In this document: piece after piece, positions 1-6,722 of the stretch
Numbering within the stretch: position 1 is the first letter of the stretch
How the letters are laid out: every line of letters begins with the position of its first letter
NCBI GenBank assembly: GCA_031552355.1
Contig: JAVBMO010000190.1
Coordinates: 1 to 12,115, forward strand
Reading direction: 5' to 3'
Length of the DNA: 12,115 nucleotides
Source: JAVBMO01 sp031552355
Lineage (GTDB): Bacteria; Bacteroidota; Bacteroidia; Bacteroidales; P3
Translations under genes and position numbers: made by a program
Notes under the pieces: model-generated
Seen by the model: only the letters and a program-made list of their open reading frames with translations
The model's database searches: none
Told to the model about the DNA's origin: nothing

Positions 1-19
1 ACACAAAAACAAATTGAAT

Positions 20-1042
20 ATGAGTAACATAGATTGGAAAAACTTACCTTTTGGGTATTTCAAGACAGATTTCAATATTCGCTGCTACTACCGCGATGGA
101 AAATGGGGCGAATTAGAAGTTTCTTCTTCAGAAGAAATTACCATGCACATGGCTGCAACTTGTTTGCACTATGGTCAAGAAGCTTTTGAAGGTATGAAAG
201 CTTTCAGGGGCGAAGACGGAAAAGCTCGTATCTTCCGTTTGGAAGAAAATGCCAAACGCTTGATGCATTCTTGCGAAGGAATCATGATGGCGGAATTTCC
301 TATGGAAAAATTCAAAGAAGCGTGTGTTAAAGCCGCTGAATTGAATTCAAAATTCATTCCTCCTTATGGAACCGGCGCTTCTTTGTATTTTCGTCCTTTG
401 ATTATTGGAACAGGCCCTCAAGTTGGAGTAAAACCTGCTAACGAATATTTGTTTATTGTATTCGTTTGCCCTGTAGGCCCTTACTTCAAAGAAGGTTTCA
501 ATCCTGTAAGAATGCAAATTGCCCGTGATTACGACCGCGCTGCACCTCTTGGAACAGGTACTTTTAAAGTGGGTGGAAACTATGCTGCCAGCTTAAAAGC
601 CAATGAAAGAGCTCACAAAGAAGGGTTTTCAACGGTTCTTTTCTTGGATGCAAAAGAAAAGAAATATATTGACGAAGCAGGCCCTGCCAACTTCTTTGGT
701 ATCAAAAACAATACCTATGTCACTCCGGAATCTCCTTCCATTCTTCGCTCTATTACCAATATGAGCTTGAGAGAATTGGCAAAAGATATGGGATTGACTG
801 TTGAAGAACGTCATATTTCTGTTGACGAAATCGGTACATTTGAAGAAATAGGCGCATGCGGAACTGCTGCTGTTATTACTCCTATCAAAGAAATTGTGGA
901 CAGAGAAACCGGAACTACTTTCACTTTCTGCAAAGATGGAAAAGCCGGCGCTTGGTCAACAAAATTATACGAACGTTTGCAAGCTATCCAATATGGTACT
1001 GCAGAAGATAAATTCAACTGGAACACTGTTTTAGACATATAA
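20..1042 (+). CDS. ilvE: Branched-chain amino acid aminotransferase
   Basis: PLP-dependent class IV aminotransferase that interconverts valine, leucine and isoleucine with their 2-oxo acids, using glutamate/2-oxoglutarate as the amino partner; cytosolic. The 340-residue protein carries the family landmarks: HYGQEAFEGMKAFR near residue 50, the PLP-binding lysine in GTFKVGGNYA (about K183), EAGPANFFGI near 220, and GACGTAAVITPI near 280. Length and motifs fit the longer BCAT subgroup (about 340-360 residues) rather than the roughly 309-residue E. coli IlvE. I chose the ATG at 20; a TTG two codons upstream is also in frame but unnecessary. The leader is A-rich without a Shine-Dalgarno site, as usual in Bacteroidota. 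The promoter lies outside the window. A strong terminator follows the stop codon, so the gene probably ends its transcription unit. Family assignment is very secure; substrate preference is inferred. Confidence 0.95.
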   Translation: MSNIDWKNLPFGYFKTDFNIRCYYRDGKWGELEVSSSEEITMHMAATCLHYGQEAFEGMKAFRGEDGKARIFRLEENAKRLMHSCEGIMMAEFPMEKFKEACVKAAELNSKFIPPYGTGASLYFRPLIIGTGPQVGVKPANEYLFIVFVCPVGPYFKEGFNPVRMQIARDYDRAAPLGTGTFKVGGNYAASLKANERAHKEGFSTVLFLDAKEKKYIDEAGPANFFGIKNNTYVTPESPSILRSITNMSLRELAKDMGLTVEERHISVDEIGTFEEIGACGTAAVITPIKEIVDRETGTTFTFCKDGKAGAWSTKLYERLQAIQYGTAEDKFNWNTVLDI

Positions 1043-1059
1043 TTGTTGAACAATAAAAT

Positions 1060-1104
1060 AAAGGGCTTTTCAATCTTGGTATTCTCGATTGAAAAGCCCT
1101 TTTT
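1060..1104 (+). terminator. Rho-independent terminator after ilvE
   Basis: A perfect 16-bp inverted repeat (1060-1075 with 1087-1102, arms AAAGGGCTTTTCAATC and its complement) encloses an 11-base loop and runs into a T-tract ending at 1104. It begins 17 bases after the ilvE stop. The arm starts with an A run, so the hairpin could also act on the opposite strand. The next gene's ATG is at 1108, so the hairpin occupies all of that gene's leader. Confidence 0.85.
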
Positions 1105-1107
1105 GCT

Positions 1108-2088
1108 ATGAAAAAAATCCTGATTATCCAAACAGCTTCCATTGGTGATGTTATTTTGGTAACGCCTATCCTTGAAAAACTACATTTGTTTTTCCCGCAG
1201 GTACAAATAGATGTTTTATTGAAAAGAGGCACTGAATCTTTATTCAAAGAACATCCTTTTTTGAATGAAGTATTGGTTTGGGATAAACGCCAACGCAAAT
1301 ATAAAAATTTGTTTGCTTTGCTTGGCAAAATTCGTAAACAACGCTATGATTTGGTTGTCAATGTGCAAAGATTTGCTTCTTCGGGATTTGTTGCCACTTT
1401 TTCAAAAGCGAAACAAAAAGTGGGTTTTTCAAAAAACCCTTTTTCCTTTTTTTACACCAAACGCTACGAGCATAAAATAGACTGCGAGCAGAGTCCAGTG
1501 CATGAAGTAGAGCGAAATTTGTCGCTTATTTCAGATTTTACAGATAAAAATCCGGTAAAACCCAAACTATATCCTTCGGAAAAACATTTCGACAAAGTAT
1601 TGCCTTTCAAAACCGGTAAATATATTTGCATAGCGCCAGCTTCGCTATGGTTTACAAAACAATTTCCAAAAGAAAAATGGATTGAATTTTTGGATTTTAC
1701 CGACCAAAGTTCGACTGTTTTTTTACTTGGTGGCAAATCCGACGAAAATCTCTGTGACGAAATAAAAGAAAACACCAAACATCCTTTGGTAATAAATCTA
1801 GCAGGCGCTTTGGACTTTTTAGAAACCGTCGCTTTGATGAAAGATGCACAGATGAATTATGTAAATGATTCGGCGCCTATGCACTTGGCTTCTTCCATAA
1901 ATGCGCCTACCTCAGCCATTTTCTGTTCCACTGTACCGGCATTTGGCTTCGGCCCTTTGTCCGATGAACAAAAAATTGTGGAAACCAAAGAAACATTGAG
2001 CTGCCGTCCCTGTGGTTTACATGGTTACAAAGAGTGCCCGGAAAAACATTTTCGCTGCGCTTTAACTATTGATATCAAGGAAATTTAA
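1108..2088 (+). CDS. GT9 family glycosyltransferase (LPS heptosyltransferase-like)
   Basis: Member of glycosyltransferase family 9, whose characterised members add ADP-heptose to the LPS inner core at the inner face of the cytoplasmic membrane. The 326-residue protein has the N-terminal Rossmann half with the diagnostic start MKKILIIQTASIGDVILVTP (G13-D14), the C-terminal nucleotide-sugar half beginning near CIAPASLWFTKQFPKEKW (174-191), and the donor-binding segment VNDSAPMHLASS (252-263) followed by GFGPL. Near the C-terminus are four cysteines (C299, C302, C310, C317). The ATG at 1108 is fixed by the family N-terminus. It lies only four bases beyond the ilvE terminator, so expression must depend on read-through or a promoter upstream of or inside the hairpin; I see no good TAnnTTTG element there. 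The gene converges on the AsmA-like gene with a 16-base gap. The sugar transferred is unknown: many Bacteroidota GT9 enzymes act in other surface glycans, so I give no symbol. Confidence 0.87.
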   Translation: MKKILIIQTASIGDVILVTPILEKLHLFFPQVQIDVLLKRGTESLFKEHPFLNEVLVWDKRQRKYKNLFALLGKIRKQRYDLVVNVQRFASSGFVATFSKAKQKVGFSKNPFSFFYTKRYEHKIDCEQSPVHEVERNLSLISDFTDKNPVKPKLYPSEKHFDKVLPFKTGKYICIAPASLWFTKQFPKEKWIEFLDFTDQSSTVFLLGGKSDENLCDEIKENTKHPLVINLAGALDFLETVALMKDAQMNYVNDSAPMHLASSINAPTSAIFCSTVPAFGFGPLSDEQKIVETKETLSCRPCGLHGYKECPEKHFRCALTIDIKEI

Positions 2089-2104
2089 CCAACAATCCTA
2101 TATT

Positions 2105-4408
2105 TTATTCTTCTGTTGCCACAAAAGGTTCTTCGCCCTGCAAAGAAATATTGGTTTGATAATTATTTTTTCCGGCATAAGGAGAAATTGCATTATATGG
2201 CACAGTTTCTATCAAAAGATTCATAGGTTTTACTTGCAAACGCAACATATAATCCGACAACAATTGATTGCGTTTGGTTGCCAAAGCATTCATTTGAGTA
2301 TCCACCTGAGGCTTGTAAATAGCAAGGGCTTTGGCATAAACATCCATCTTTGCAAGAGTGTCATTCTGAACCTTTTTGTTTGCAAAATTAAGTAATCCGG
2401 CATCTGCATCTTTGATTTCTGCTATGGCAGATAGGTCGGAAGCATCCATTCCATTTGAAAGCTTTTCAGGATTTTCAGACAGATAGTAATCTTTTTTTAA
2501 ATCCAATAAGGACAATTCCCGAGCGGCTTGTTCGTAGTTTATATACTGTTTGATATTCAGCACCAATTCAGGCTTTGCCAAAACAATATTGGCCAATTGG
2601 TTGAATTTATCATACTGTGCCGGAGTAAATTCATCTTGAACACTTGCAAATTCTATTTCTTTAACTTCCTCGGCATTAAATCCCATAGATTTTGACAAAA
2701 AGTCAAATGGCGCCAAAGCTACTTTAACCAACAAATTCGATAAAGTTTTTAAGATTATTTTTTTGTAGGAAAATTCTGGGGAATTGATATTCCCTTCTAT
2801 CGGAAGGTCTATTTTGATTTCTTCGTTTCGGTCTTTCAAAATATAAAGCGCTGTACGCAAAGGCACTTTCATAACAGGTTTAATATCTTTTTGAACAGGA
2901 TTTACATTGCATTTATAAAGATTTAAACCATTAACTCCTTTCAACTTGTTATTTTTTACCACATTATGGCTCGAAACAGTCAAAATCCCTTTTGAGATGG
3001 GATAAGCCGTATATTCAAGCGTATAAGGTGTAAAGTCTGTCATGGAAAGGTGCTGCAAACTGATTTTTAAATCCAAGTTGGAAAAATCATTAATATTACC
3101 ATTCCAAAGTATATGCGCTTCGCCGGTGGTTCCTATTTTACCTTTTACTTCAACTTTGTTATGCTTATCAAGATTGAAATCCGCAGCTACAACAGATAAT
3201 TCACTCACATCATAACCAAAAGGTACTTGCATATCCTTGTTTTCGACATGAATGCGCGTTCCTTGCATATCAATTTTAGCAATCAACAATTGCATAGGTT
3301 TGGATTGTTTTTCCGATGTGGAGGTATCCAATTTTTCTTCTGTTTTGTTTTCTGCTATATTTTCAGATTTGCCATTTTCCTTTTTTTGGGTTCCAGAACT
3401 TTTGAACAAAGATGAAAAATTATTTGTCCCGCCTTTTTCCATAATAAACTGTGTGGAAAGCCCTTGTGTCGAAAATTCATTCAAAATATATTCCGAGTTT
3501 TCCAAATCCAAGGAAGCAATATCCACAAATATTTTTTGAGCGCCCAGTACCAAAGCGGCCTTATCATCGCGAAGGTCAAGTTGAGTTAATGCCACGGTTC
3601 CCTGCACAGCCAAATTCATGATATGGTTCATATCGCCAATTATGTCGAGATGGGTTTCCAGTAAGCCTTTCAAGCTCCCCATCCGCATAGATTGTTGCAA
3701 ATAAGGAAGGACGCCATCCAAAGTAAATCTTTCCAAATCCAGATGGATATCAAATGTCGATTTTTCTATGTCGTATTTAACTTTGGATGCCAAAACACCC
3801 CCATCGGTAAATGCCAAACGAAAGCCGACATTGGTTTCTTTTCCTGAAAAATAAACTCCCGGAATATTCAAATTCAAATCCTTGATATCCCATTTGCTGC
3901 CTATTGCCAAATCTTTATAGAAAACATTCCCACCACGAAGCTGGATATCATAAATCCCTACATCCCACAGCTTTGCATTTGGGTCTTTTGGTTCAGGTGT
4001 GGTATCGTTAGAAGCAAATTTTTTGATAATATCATCAAAGCTAAATATACTGTCGTTTTGCCAAAGGTTTAAACGCAAATTCGTCAGATGGATTTTTTGA
4101 ATGATCACCTTATTTCTCAAGAAATCAAAGAGTTTTACCTTTACAGCCAAAGTATCAAAGGTTATAAAACTCGCCTTTTCATCTTGTTCTTTAATATCAA
4201 ATCCGGCAATTTTCACTGAACCTGTAAATATATTCAGCGACAATTTATCCATTGTTGCCACACGGCCTACAAGCTCCTTGCTATTTTTCTCGATATACCA
4301 TTTGGCAATGGGCGAAACAACTAAAGCGATGGTGATAATCCAAAATACCAATGCTCCTGCCACTATAAGGCCTATTTTTGCAGGCTTTTTTATTTTCATA
4401 TTCTTCAT
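2105..4408 (-). CDS. AsmA-like protein with DUF748 region
   Basis: Large envelope protein of the AsmA/YhdP/TamB-like group, which spans the periplasm and is linked to lipid movement between inner and outer membranes. The 767-residue product has a basic N-terminus (MKNMKIKKPAK), one membrane helix at about residues 11-36, then repeated beta-rich segments such as LSLNIFTGSVKIAGFDIKE. A charged Ser/Lys/Glu linker lies at about 338-370. The DUF748 signature follows: DFTPYTLEYTAYPISKG (about 458-474), then KLKGVNGLNLYKC, and LPIEGNINSPEFSYKKI (about 535-551). The C-terminal 200 residues look helical and charged. The ATG at 4408 (possibly 4399) is chosen over an in-frame start at 4528 because a promoter (4434-4465) and the previous gene's terminator (4509-4543) lie between them and the membrane anchor begins just after 4408. 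It appears to be transcribed alone. No gene partner is obvious, though an MlaE permease is encoded further along. Family assignment is secure; substrate unknown. Confidence 0.87.
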   Translation of the reverse strand: MKNMKIKKPAKIGLIVAGALVFWIITIALVVSPIAKWYIEKNSKELVGRVATMDKLSLNIFTGSVKIAGFDIKEQDEKASFITFDTLAVKVKLFDFLRNKVIIQKIHLTNLRLNLWQNDSIFSFDDIIKKFASNDTTPEPKDPNAKLWDVGIYDIQLRGGNVFYKDLAIGSKWDIKDLNLNIPGVYFSGKETNVGFRLAFTDGGVLASKVKYDIEKSTFDIHLDLERFTLDGVLPYLQQSMRMGSLKGLLETHLDIIGDMNHIMNLAVQGTVALTQLDLRDDKAALVLGAQKIFVDIASLDLENSEYILNEFSTQGLSTQFIMEKGGTNNFSSLFKSSGTQKKENGKSENIAENKTEEKLDTSTSEKQSKPMQLLIAKIDMQGTRIHVENKDMQVPFGYDVSELSVVAADFNLDKHNKVEVKGKIGTTGEAHILWNGNINDFSNLDLKISLQHLSMTDFTPYTLEYTAYPISKGILTVSSHNVVKNNKLKGVNGLNLYKCNVNPVQKDIKPVMKVPLRTALYILKDRNEEIKIDLPIEGNINSPEFSYKKIILKTLSNLLVKVALAPFDFLSKSMGFNAEEVKEIEFASVQDEFTPAQYDKFNQLANIVLAKPELVLNIKQYINYEQAARELSLLDLKKDYYLSENPEKLSNGMDASDLSAIAEIKDADAGLLNFANKKVQNDTLAKMDVYAKALAIYKPQVDTQMNALATKRNQLLSDYMLRLQVKPMNLLIETVPYNAISPYAGKNNYQTNISLQGEEPFVATEE

Positions 4409-4433
4409 CTTTTTTCTCACTATAAAGATTCTA

Positions 4434-4465
4434 CAAAAATACTGCTTAATCAAGAAACTTTCAAA
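4434..4465 (-). promoter_or_regulatory. Bacteroidota-type promoter for the AsmA-like gene
   Basis: Reading the - strand, TTTG (4465-4462) is followed by exactly 20 bases and then TATTTTTG (4441-4434). This matches both elements and the spacing of the Bacteroidota housekeeping promoter (-33 TTTG, 19-21 bases, -7 TAnnTTTG). Transcription would start near 4428, leaving a leader of about 20 bases before the ATG at 4408. Confidence 0.72.
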
Positions 4466-4508
4466 TAAAATAAAACAAACCACATCAAAATAAGTTTGAG
4501 TATTTCCC

Positions 4509-4543
4509 AAAATAAAAAGCGGCTGCAAAACTTTGCAACCGCT
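4509..4543 (-). terminator. Rho-independent terminator of the 93-residue protein gene
   Basis: On the - strand, AGCGG-U-UGCAAA pairs with UUUGCA-G-CCGCU (4543-4518), closing a two-base loop. The internal U-G pair is allowed in RNA only on this strand; on the + strand it would be a C-A mismatch. A run TTTTATTTT follows (4517-4509). It starts about 32 bases after the stop codon of the gene at 4576-4857. Confidence 0.78.
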
Positions 4544-4575
4544 ATCTTTACGAAAGTATAATCCACTCCTGAAAA

Positions 4576-4857
4576 TTATTCTTCCTTAACTGCTGTTTCC
4601 TCTTGAATTGTTTCTTCTTTTTCTACTTCAGCAAGTTCGTCTGATAATTTTTGTAATTTTTCAATAATTGTATCAATTTTTTCCTTTGAAGTGGTTTTAA
4701 TAGTGCTTTTATAGCTTTCAAACTTTGTTTTAGTTTCCTCGGAAATATTTTTTCCGCTTGTATAAGTTTTGGTTATAGCCTTATCCAAAGCTTCAGAAAC
4801 TTTATCTAAAGCTGCATTCTTCTTTTGCAAAATGGTGTCCAAATCGGGTGTTTTCAT
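4576..4857 (-). CDS. Small charged helical protein, function unknown
   Basis: I do not recognise a family. The 93-residue product begins MKTPDLDTILQKKN and is rich in Lys, Glu, Thr and Ser, with no Cys or Trp and only one Gly and one Pro, which predicts long amphipathic helices. Hydrophobic residues recur at roughly heptad spacing in about residues 6-30 and again in IDTIIEKLQKLSDELAEVEKEE (about 61-82), consistent with a helical hairpin or coiled coil. The C-terminal tail is strongly acidic. There is no signal peptide or membrane segment, so it is probably cytosolic. It sits alone between the AsmA-like gene and the OadB-like gene on the same strand, with a convincing terminator after it, which supports it as a real, separately transcribed gene. 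I found no clear promoter. A phasin-like or nucleoid-associated role could fit such composition, but nothing here demonstrates either. Confidence 0.72.
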   Translation of the reverse strand: MKTPDLDTILQKKNAALDKVSEALDKAITKTYTSGKNISEETKTKFESYKSTIKTTSKEKIDTIIEKLQKLSDELAEVEKEETIQEETAVKEE

Positions 4858-4970
4858 AGCAGTTCATTTTAAAGGTTTAACAATCATTCTGAAAGATCTG
4901 TATTTTATTTGCAGCAATTTATATGCCATAAAGCTCATTAAAAATTTTATTAAAATCCCCTATTTATTAA

Positions 4971-5004
4971 CAGAGGTCGGTAAATATTTATTTACTAACC
5001 TCTG
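4971..5004. repeat. 34-base near-perfect palindrome
   Basis: The arms are CAGAGGT (4971-4977) with ACCTCTG (4998-5004) and GGTAAATA (4979-4986) with TATTTACT (4989-4996, one G-T pair), separated by a single C/A mismatch and a two-base centre. It lies in the 204-base gap between the OadB-like gene and the 93-residue protein gene, about 57 bases past the OadB stop and about 114 bases upstream of the small gene's ATG. No T-tract follows on either strand, so it is not a standard terminator. It could be a factor-independent 3' end stabiliser for the OadB transcript or an operator for the small gene. Confidence 0.65.
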
Positions 5005-5061
5005 AGAATATGCTTGTATGTACAAATAAATTTCAAGACATTCCTTATATCCTTAAAACCT

Positions 5062-6297
5062 TTAAGGAATCATTTTTTCTATCATTGGAATCAGTGTAAT
5101 GTACAAACCTGTGATGATAGCGGTGGTAATTACACCTGAAATATTAGCACCTAAAGCCTCCGGCAAAATCAATGAAGACGGATTGTCTTTACTTACTATT
5201 TTCTGAGCTACTTTGGCTGTTGTCGGAACACAACTTACTCCGGCAATACCTATTACCGGGTTGAAATTCCCTTTGGTGATGAAATACATGGCATAACCGC
5301 CCAAAATTCCACCAACGCCGGATAAAAATAAAGCCACAATACCTAAAATCAATAGCATAAGTATTTTGGGGTTTAACAATAAATGGGCTTCGCACAAAAT
5401 TCCCAAAAGAATTCCCAGCATAAATGTTGAACCATACAATAATGGCCCACTAATGAAATCAATAATATGTTTTAAGCCGGATTCACGAATAGCAACCCCA
5501 ATGAACAATGAAAAGAACAAAGGTGCAGCCACGGGGAACAGCAAACAAAGGACTGTACACAAAATAACGGCAAAAGTTAATTTGGTTGCAGAACTATATT
5601 GCTTTTTCTTCTTTTTGCTGGTTCTGTCCATTTTAATAGACCTTAATTTTTTGGGAACCATCAGTTTTACCAAATAAGGGTATCCGCCGTAAGTCAAGCC
5701 CAAATACAAATAAGCTACAACCGTAATGGGAACAAACAAATCCTTTGACAAAGATAAAGAAGTAAACAAAACCATGGGGCCATCGGCACCTCCAACCATC
5801 GCAATAGAAGCACTGTCGCGCAAGCTTAATCCCATGGCATGAGCTATGGGAATGGTCAAAAAGGTTCCCAATTCGGCGCACAAAGCAATAAACATGCTTG
5901 TAATCGGCCGCTGAAGCAAATATCCGACATCCAACAATACGCCAATACCCATAAAAATAAAACAAGCTATCAATCCATTGCTGAATGTGAGAGTATAGAC
6001 CGGTTGTAGAAAATCAATCTGCATTACATCAATCAGTTGAATGGGGTCGCTAATCATCGGATCCAAGAAAAGATTTCCTTGAGTACCGTCTGGCATAAAC
6101 AAAATTCCGGCATTGATAGCAGCCATTCCTAACCCCATGGGAATCATTACCAAAGGTTCCAAAATTCCTTTTCGGCCAAGATATACCAAAAGAATTCCTA
6201 AGAAAATAAGGCCTATACGGGCAATAAATACACTTGTATCCGATGCCAAAAGGGTGGATATCCCCTGAAAAAGTTTTCCAATATCAATGCTTTCCAT
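5062..6297 (-). CDS. OadB-like sodium ion-translocating decarboxylase beta subunit
   Basis: Integral membrane protein of the OadB/MmdB/GcdB family, which couples decarboxylation of carboxybiotin to sodium export. The 411-residue protein has about ten hydrophobic segments. It keeps the family landmarks: a GGADGP loop (169-174, Asp172), and NPVIGIAGVSCVPTTAKVAQK (about 346-366), where N346 and S355 have the same nine-residue spacing as the essential Asn and Ser of Klebsiella OadB. A GANISGVI segment follows (383-390). A basic cytoplasmic loop, MDRTSKKKKKQ, lies near 223-233. It departs from the usual pattern: GGADGP is followed by Met-Val rather than Thr-Ala, and the segment before VKLMVPKKLRSIKM reads TYGGYPYL where family members typically have a PIIQPP-type sequence. 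Its ATG lies inside the upstream small membrane protein gene (14-base overlap), implying translational coupling. No carboxyltransferase or biotin-carrier gene adjoins it, so the partner decarboxylase must be encoded elsewhere or the protein works differently. Substrate cannot be assigned. Confidence 0.88.
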   Translation of the reverse strand: MESIDIGKLFQGISTLLASDTSVFIARIGLIFLGILLVYLGRKGILEPLVMIPMGLGMAAINAGILFMPDGTQGNLFLDPMISDPIQLIDVMQIDFLQPVYTLTFSNGLIACFIFMGIGVLLDVGYLLQRPITSMFIALCAELGTFLTIPIAHAMGLSLRDSASIAMVGGADGPMVLFTSLSLSKDLFVPITVVAYLYLGLTYGGYPYLVKLMVPKKLRSIKMDRTSKKKKKQYSSATKLTFAVILCTVLCLLFPVAAPLFFSLFIGVAIRESGLKHIIDFISGPLLYGSTFMLGILLGILCEAHLLLNPKILMLLILGIVALFLSGVGGILGGYAMYFITKGNFNPVIGIAGVSCVPTTAKVAQKIVSKDNPSSLILPEALGANISGVITTAIITGLYITLIPMIEKMIP

Positions 6298-6604
6298 AAT
6301 AATGACGAATTATTTCATTGTCGTTCATAAATTTTTCTTCCTTTTCCTTTTTGCTTGGATAGAAATGTTCCAACAATTCGTCATTTGATTGACGTTGAGC
6401 ATCCAACAGCAAACCTTTTAATGTGCTACGGCGCGATTTGGTAATACTGTAAAGCCTTTTGCGCGCAGCAATATTTTCTGAAAGTGAAAAATTTTCGAAA
6501 TAATTCAAGGAAGCACTGATTGCTTTGATGAGGTAAGCAACAACAAACCCAATAAAAAAGGCGGCAGCCATCATAGCCAATGTGCCTAAAATAACTTGTG
6601 ACAT
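6284..6604 (-). CDS. Small one-helix membrane protein, possible OadG-like gamma subunit
   Basis: A 106-residue protein with one N-terminal membrane helix (about residues 5-28, ILGTLAMMAAAFFIGFVVAY within it) and a long charged cytoplasmic tail containing KSRRSTLKGLL and KKEKEEK, ending IIRHYYGKH. It overlaps the start of the OadB-like gene by 14 bases, so the two products are probably made together. Gamma subunits of sodium-pump decarboxylases (OadG) are small proteins with one N-terminal helix and a polar tail, in Klebsiella with C-terminal histidines that bind zinc. Position, size and topology fit that role; H80, H101 and H106 are candidate ligands. I see no strong OadG sequence signature, so the assignment rests on topology and context. 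The ATG at 6604 directly precedes the hydrophobic segment. The upstream gap (6605-6722) contains only a weak promoter-like TATATTTT at 6641-6634. Confidence 0.75.
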   Translation of the reverse strand: MSQVILGTLAMMAAAFFIGFVVAYLIKAISASLNYFENFSLSENIAARKRLYSITKSRRSTLKGLLLDAQRQSNDELLEHFYPSKKEKEEKFMNDNEIIRHYYGKH

Positions 6605-6665
6605 GACTTTATATATTTATTTTGCCCGGAAAGAAAATATATAATTCTCCCAAGCAGATTAACCA

Positions 6666-6718
6666 TTTTTTTACTAAAAAGAACCCTGTTCCTGTTTTTG
6701 AACAGAAAAGTAAAAAAA
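6666..6718 (-). terminator. Probable terminator after the small secreted protein gene
   Basis: An inner stem CTGTTC/GAACAG (6686-6691 with 6700-6705, 8-base loop) is followed on the - strand by GGGTTCTTTTT. An outer 10-bp A/T stem (6666-6675 with 6709-6718) encloses it with an asymmetric internal loop. It lies immediately after the stop codon of the gene at 6723-7094. Because the outer arms are A and T runs, it could work on both strands. Confidence 0.55.
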
Positions 6719-6722
6719 GGAT

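Noticed and set aside
4409..4528. In-frame N-terminal extension of the AsmA-like gene starting at 4528
   Set aside because: It contains the promoter at 4434-4465 and overlaps the preceding gene's terminator; the membrane anchor expected at the N-terminus starts after 4408.
4551..4558. TACTTTCG on the - strand, similar to a -7 element
   Set aside because: A transcript from here would run straight into the terminator at 4543-4509; the complete promoter at 4434-4465 is a better source for the AsmA-like gene.
6634..6641. TATATTTT on the - strand before the OadB pair
   Set aside because: It lacks the final G and has no -33 partner at the right spacing; common by chance in AT-rich DNA, so not listed as a promoter.
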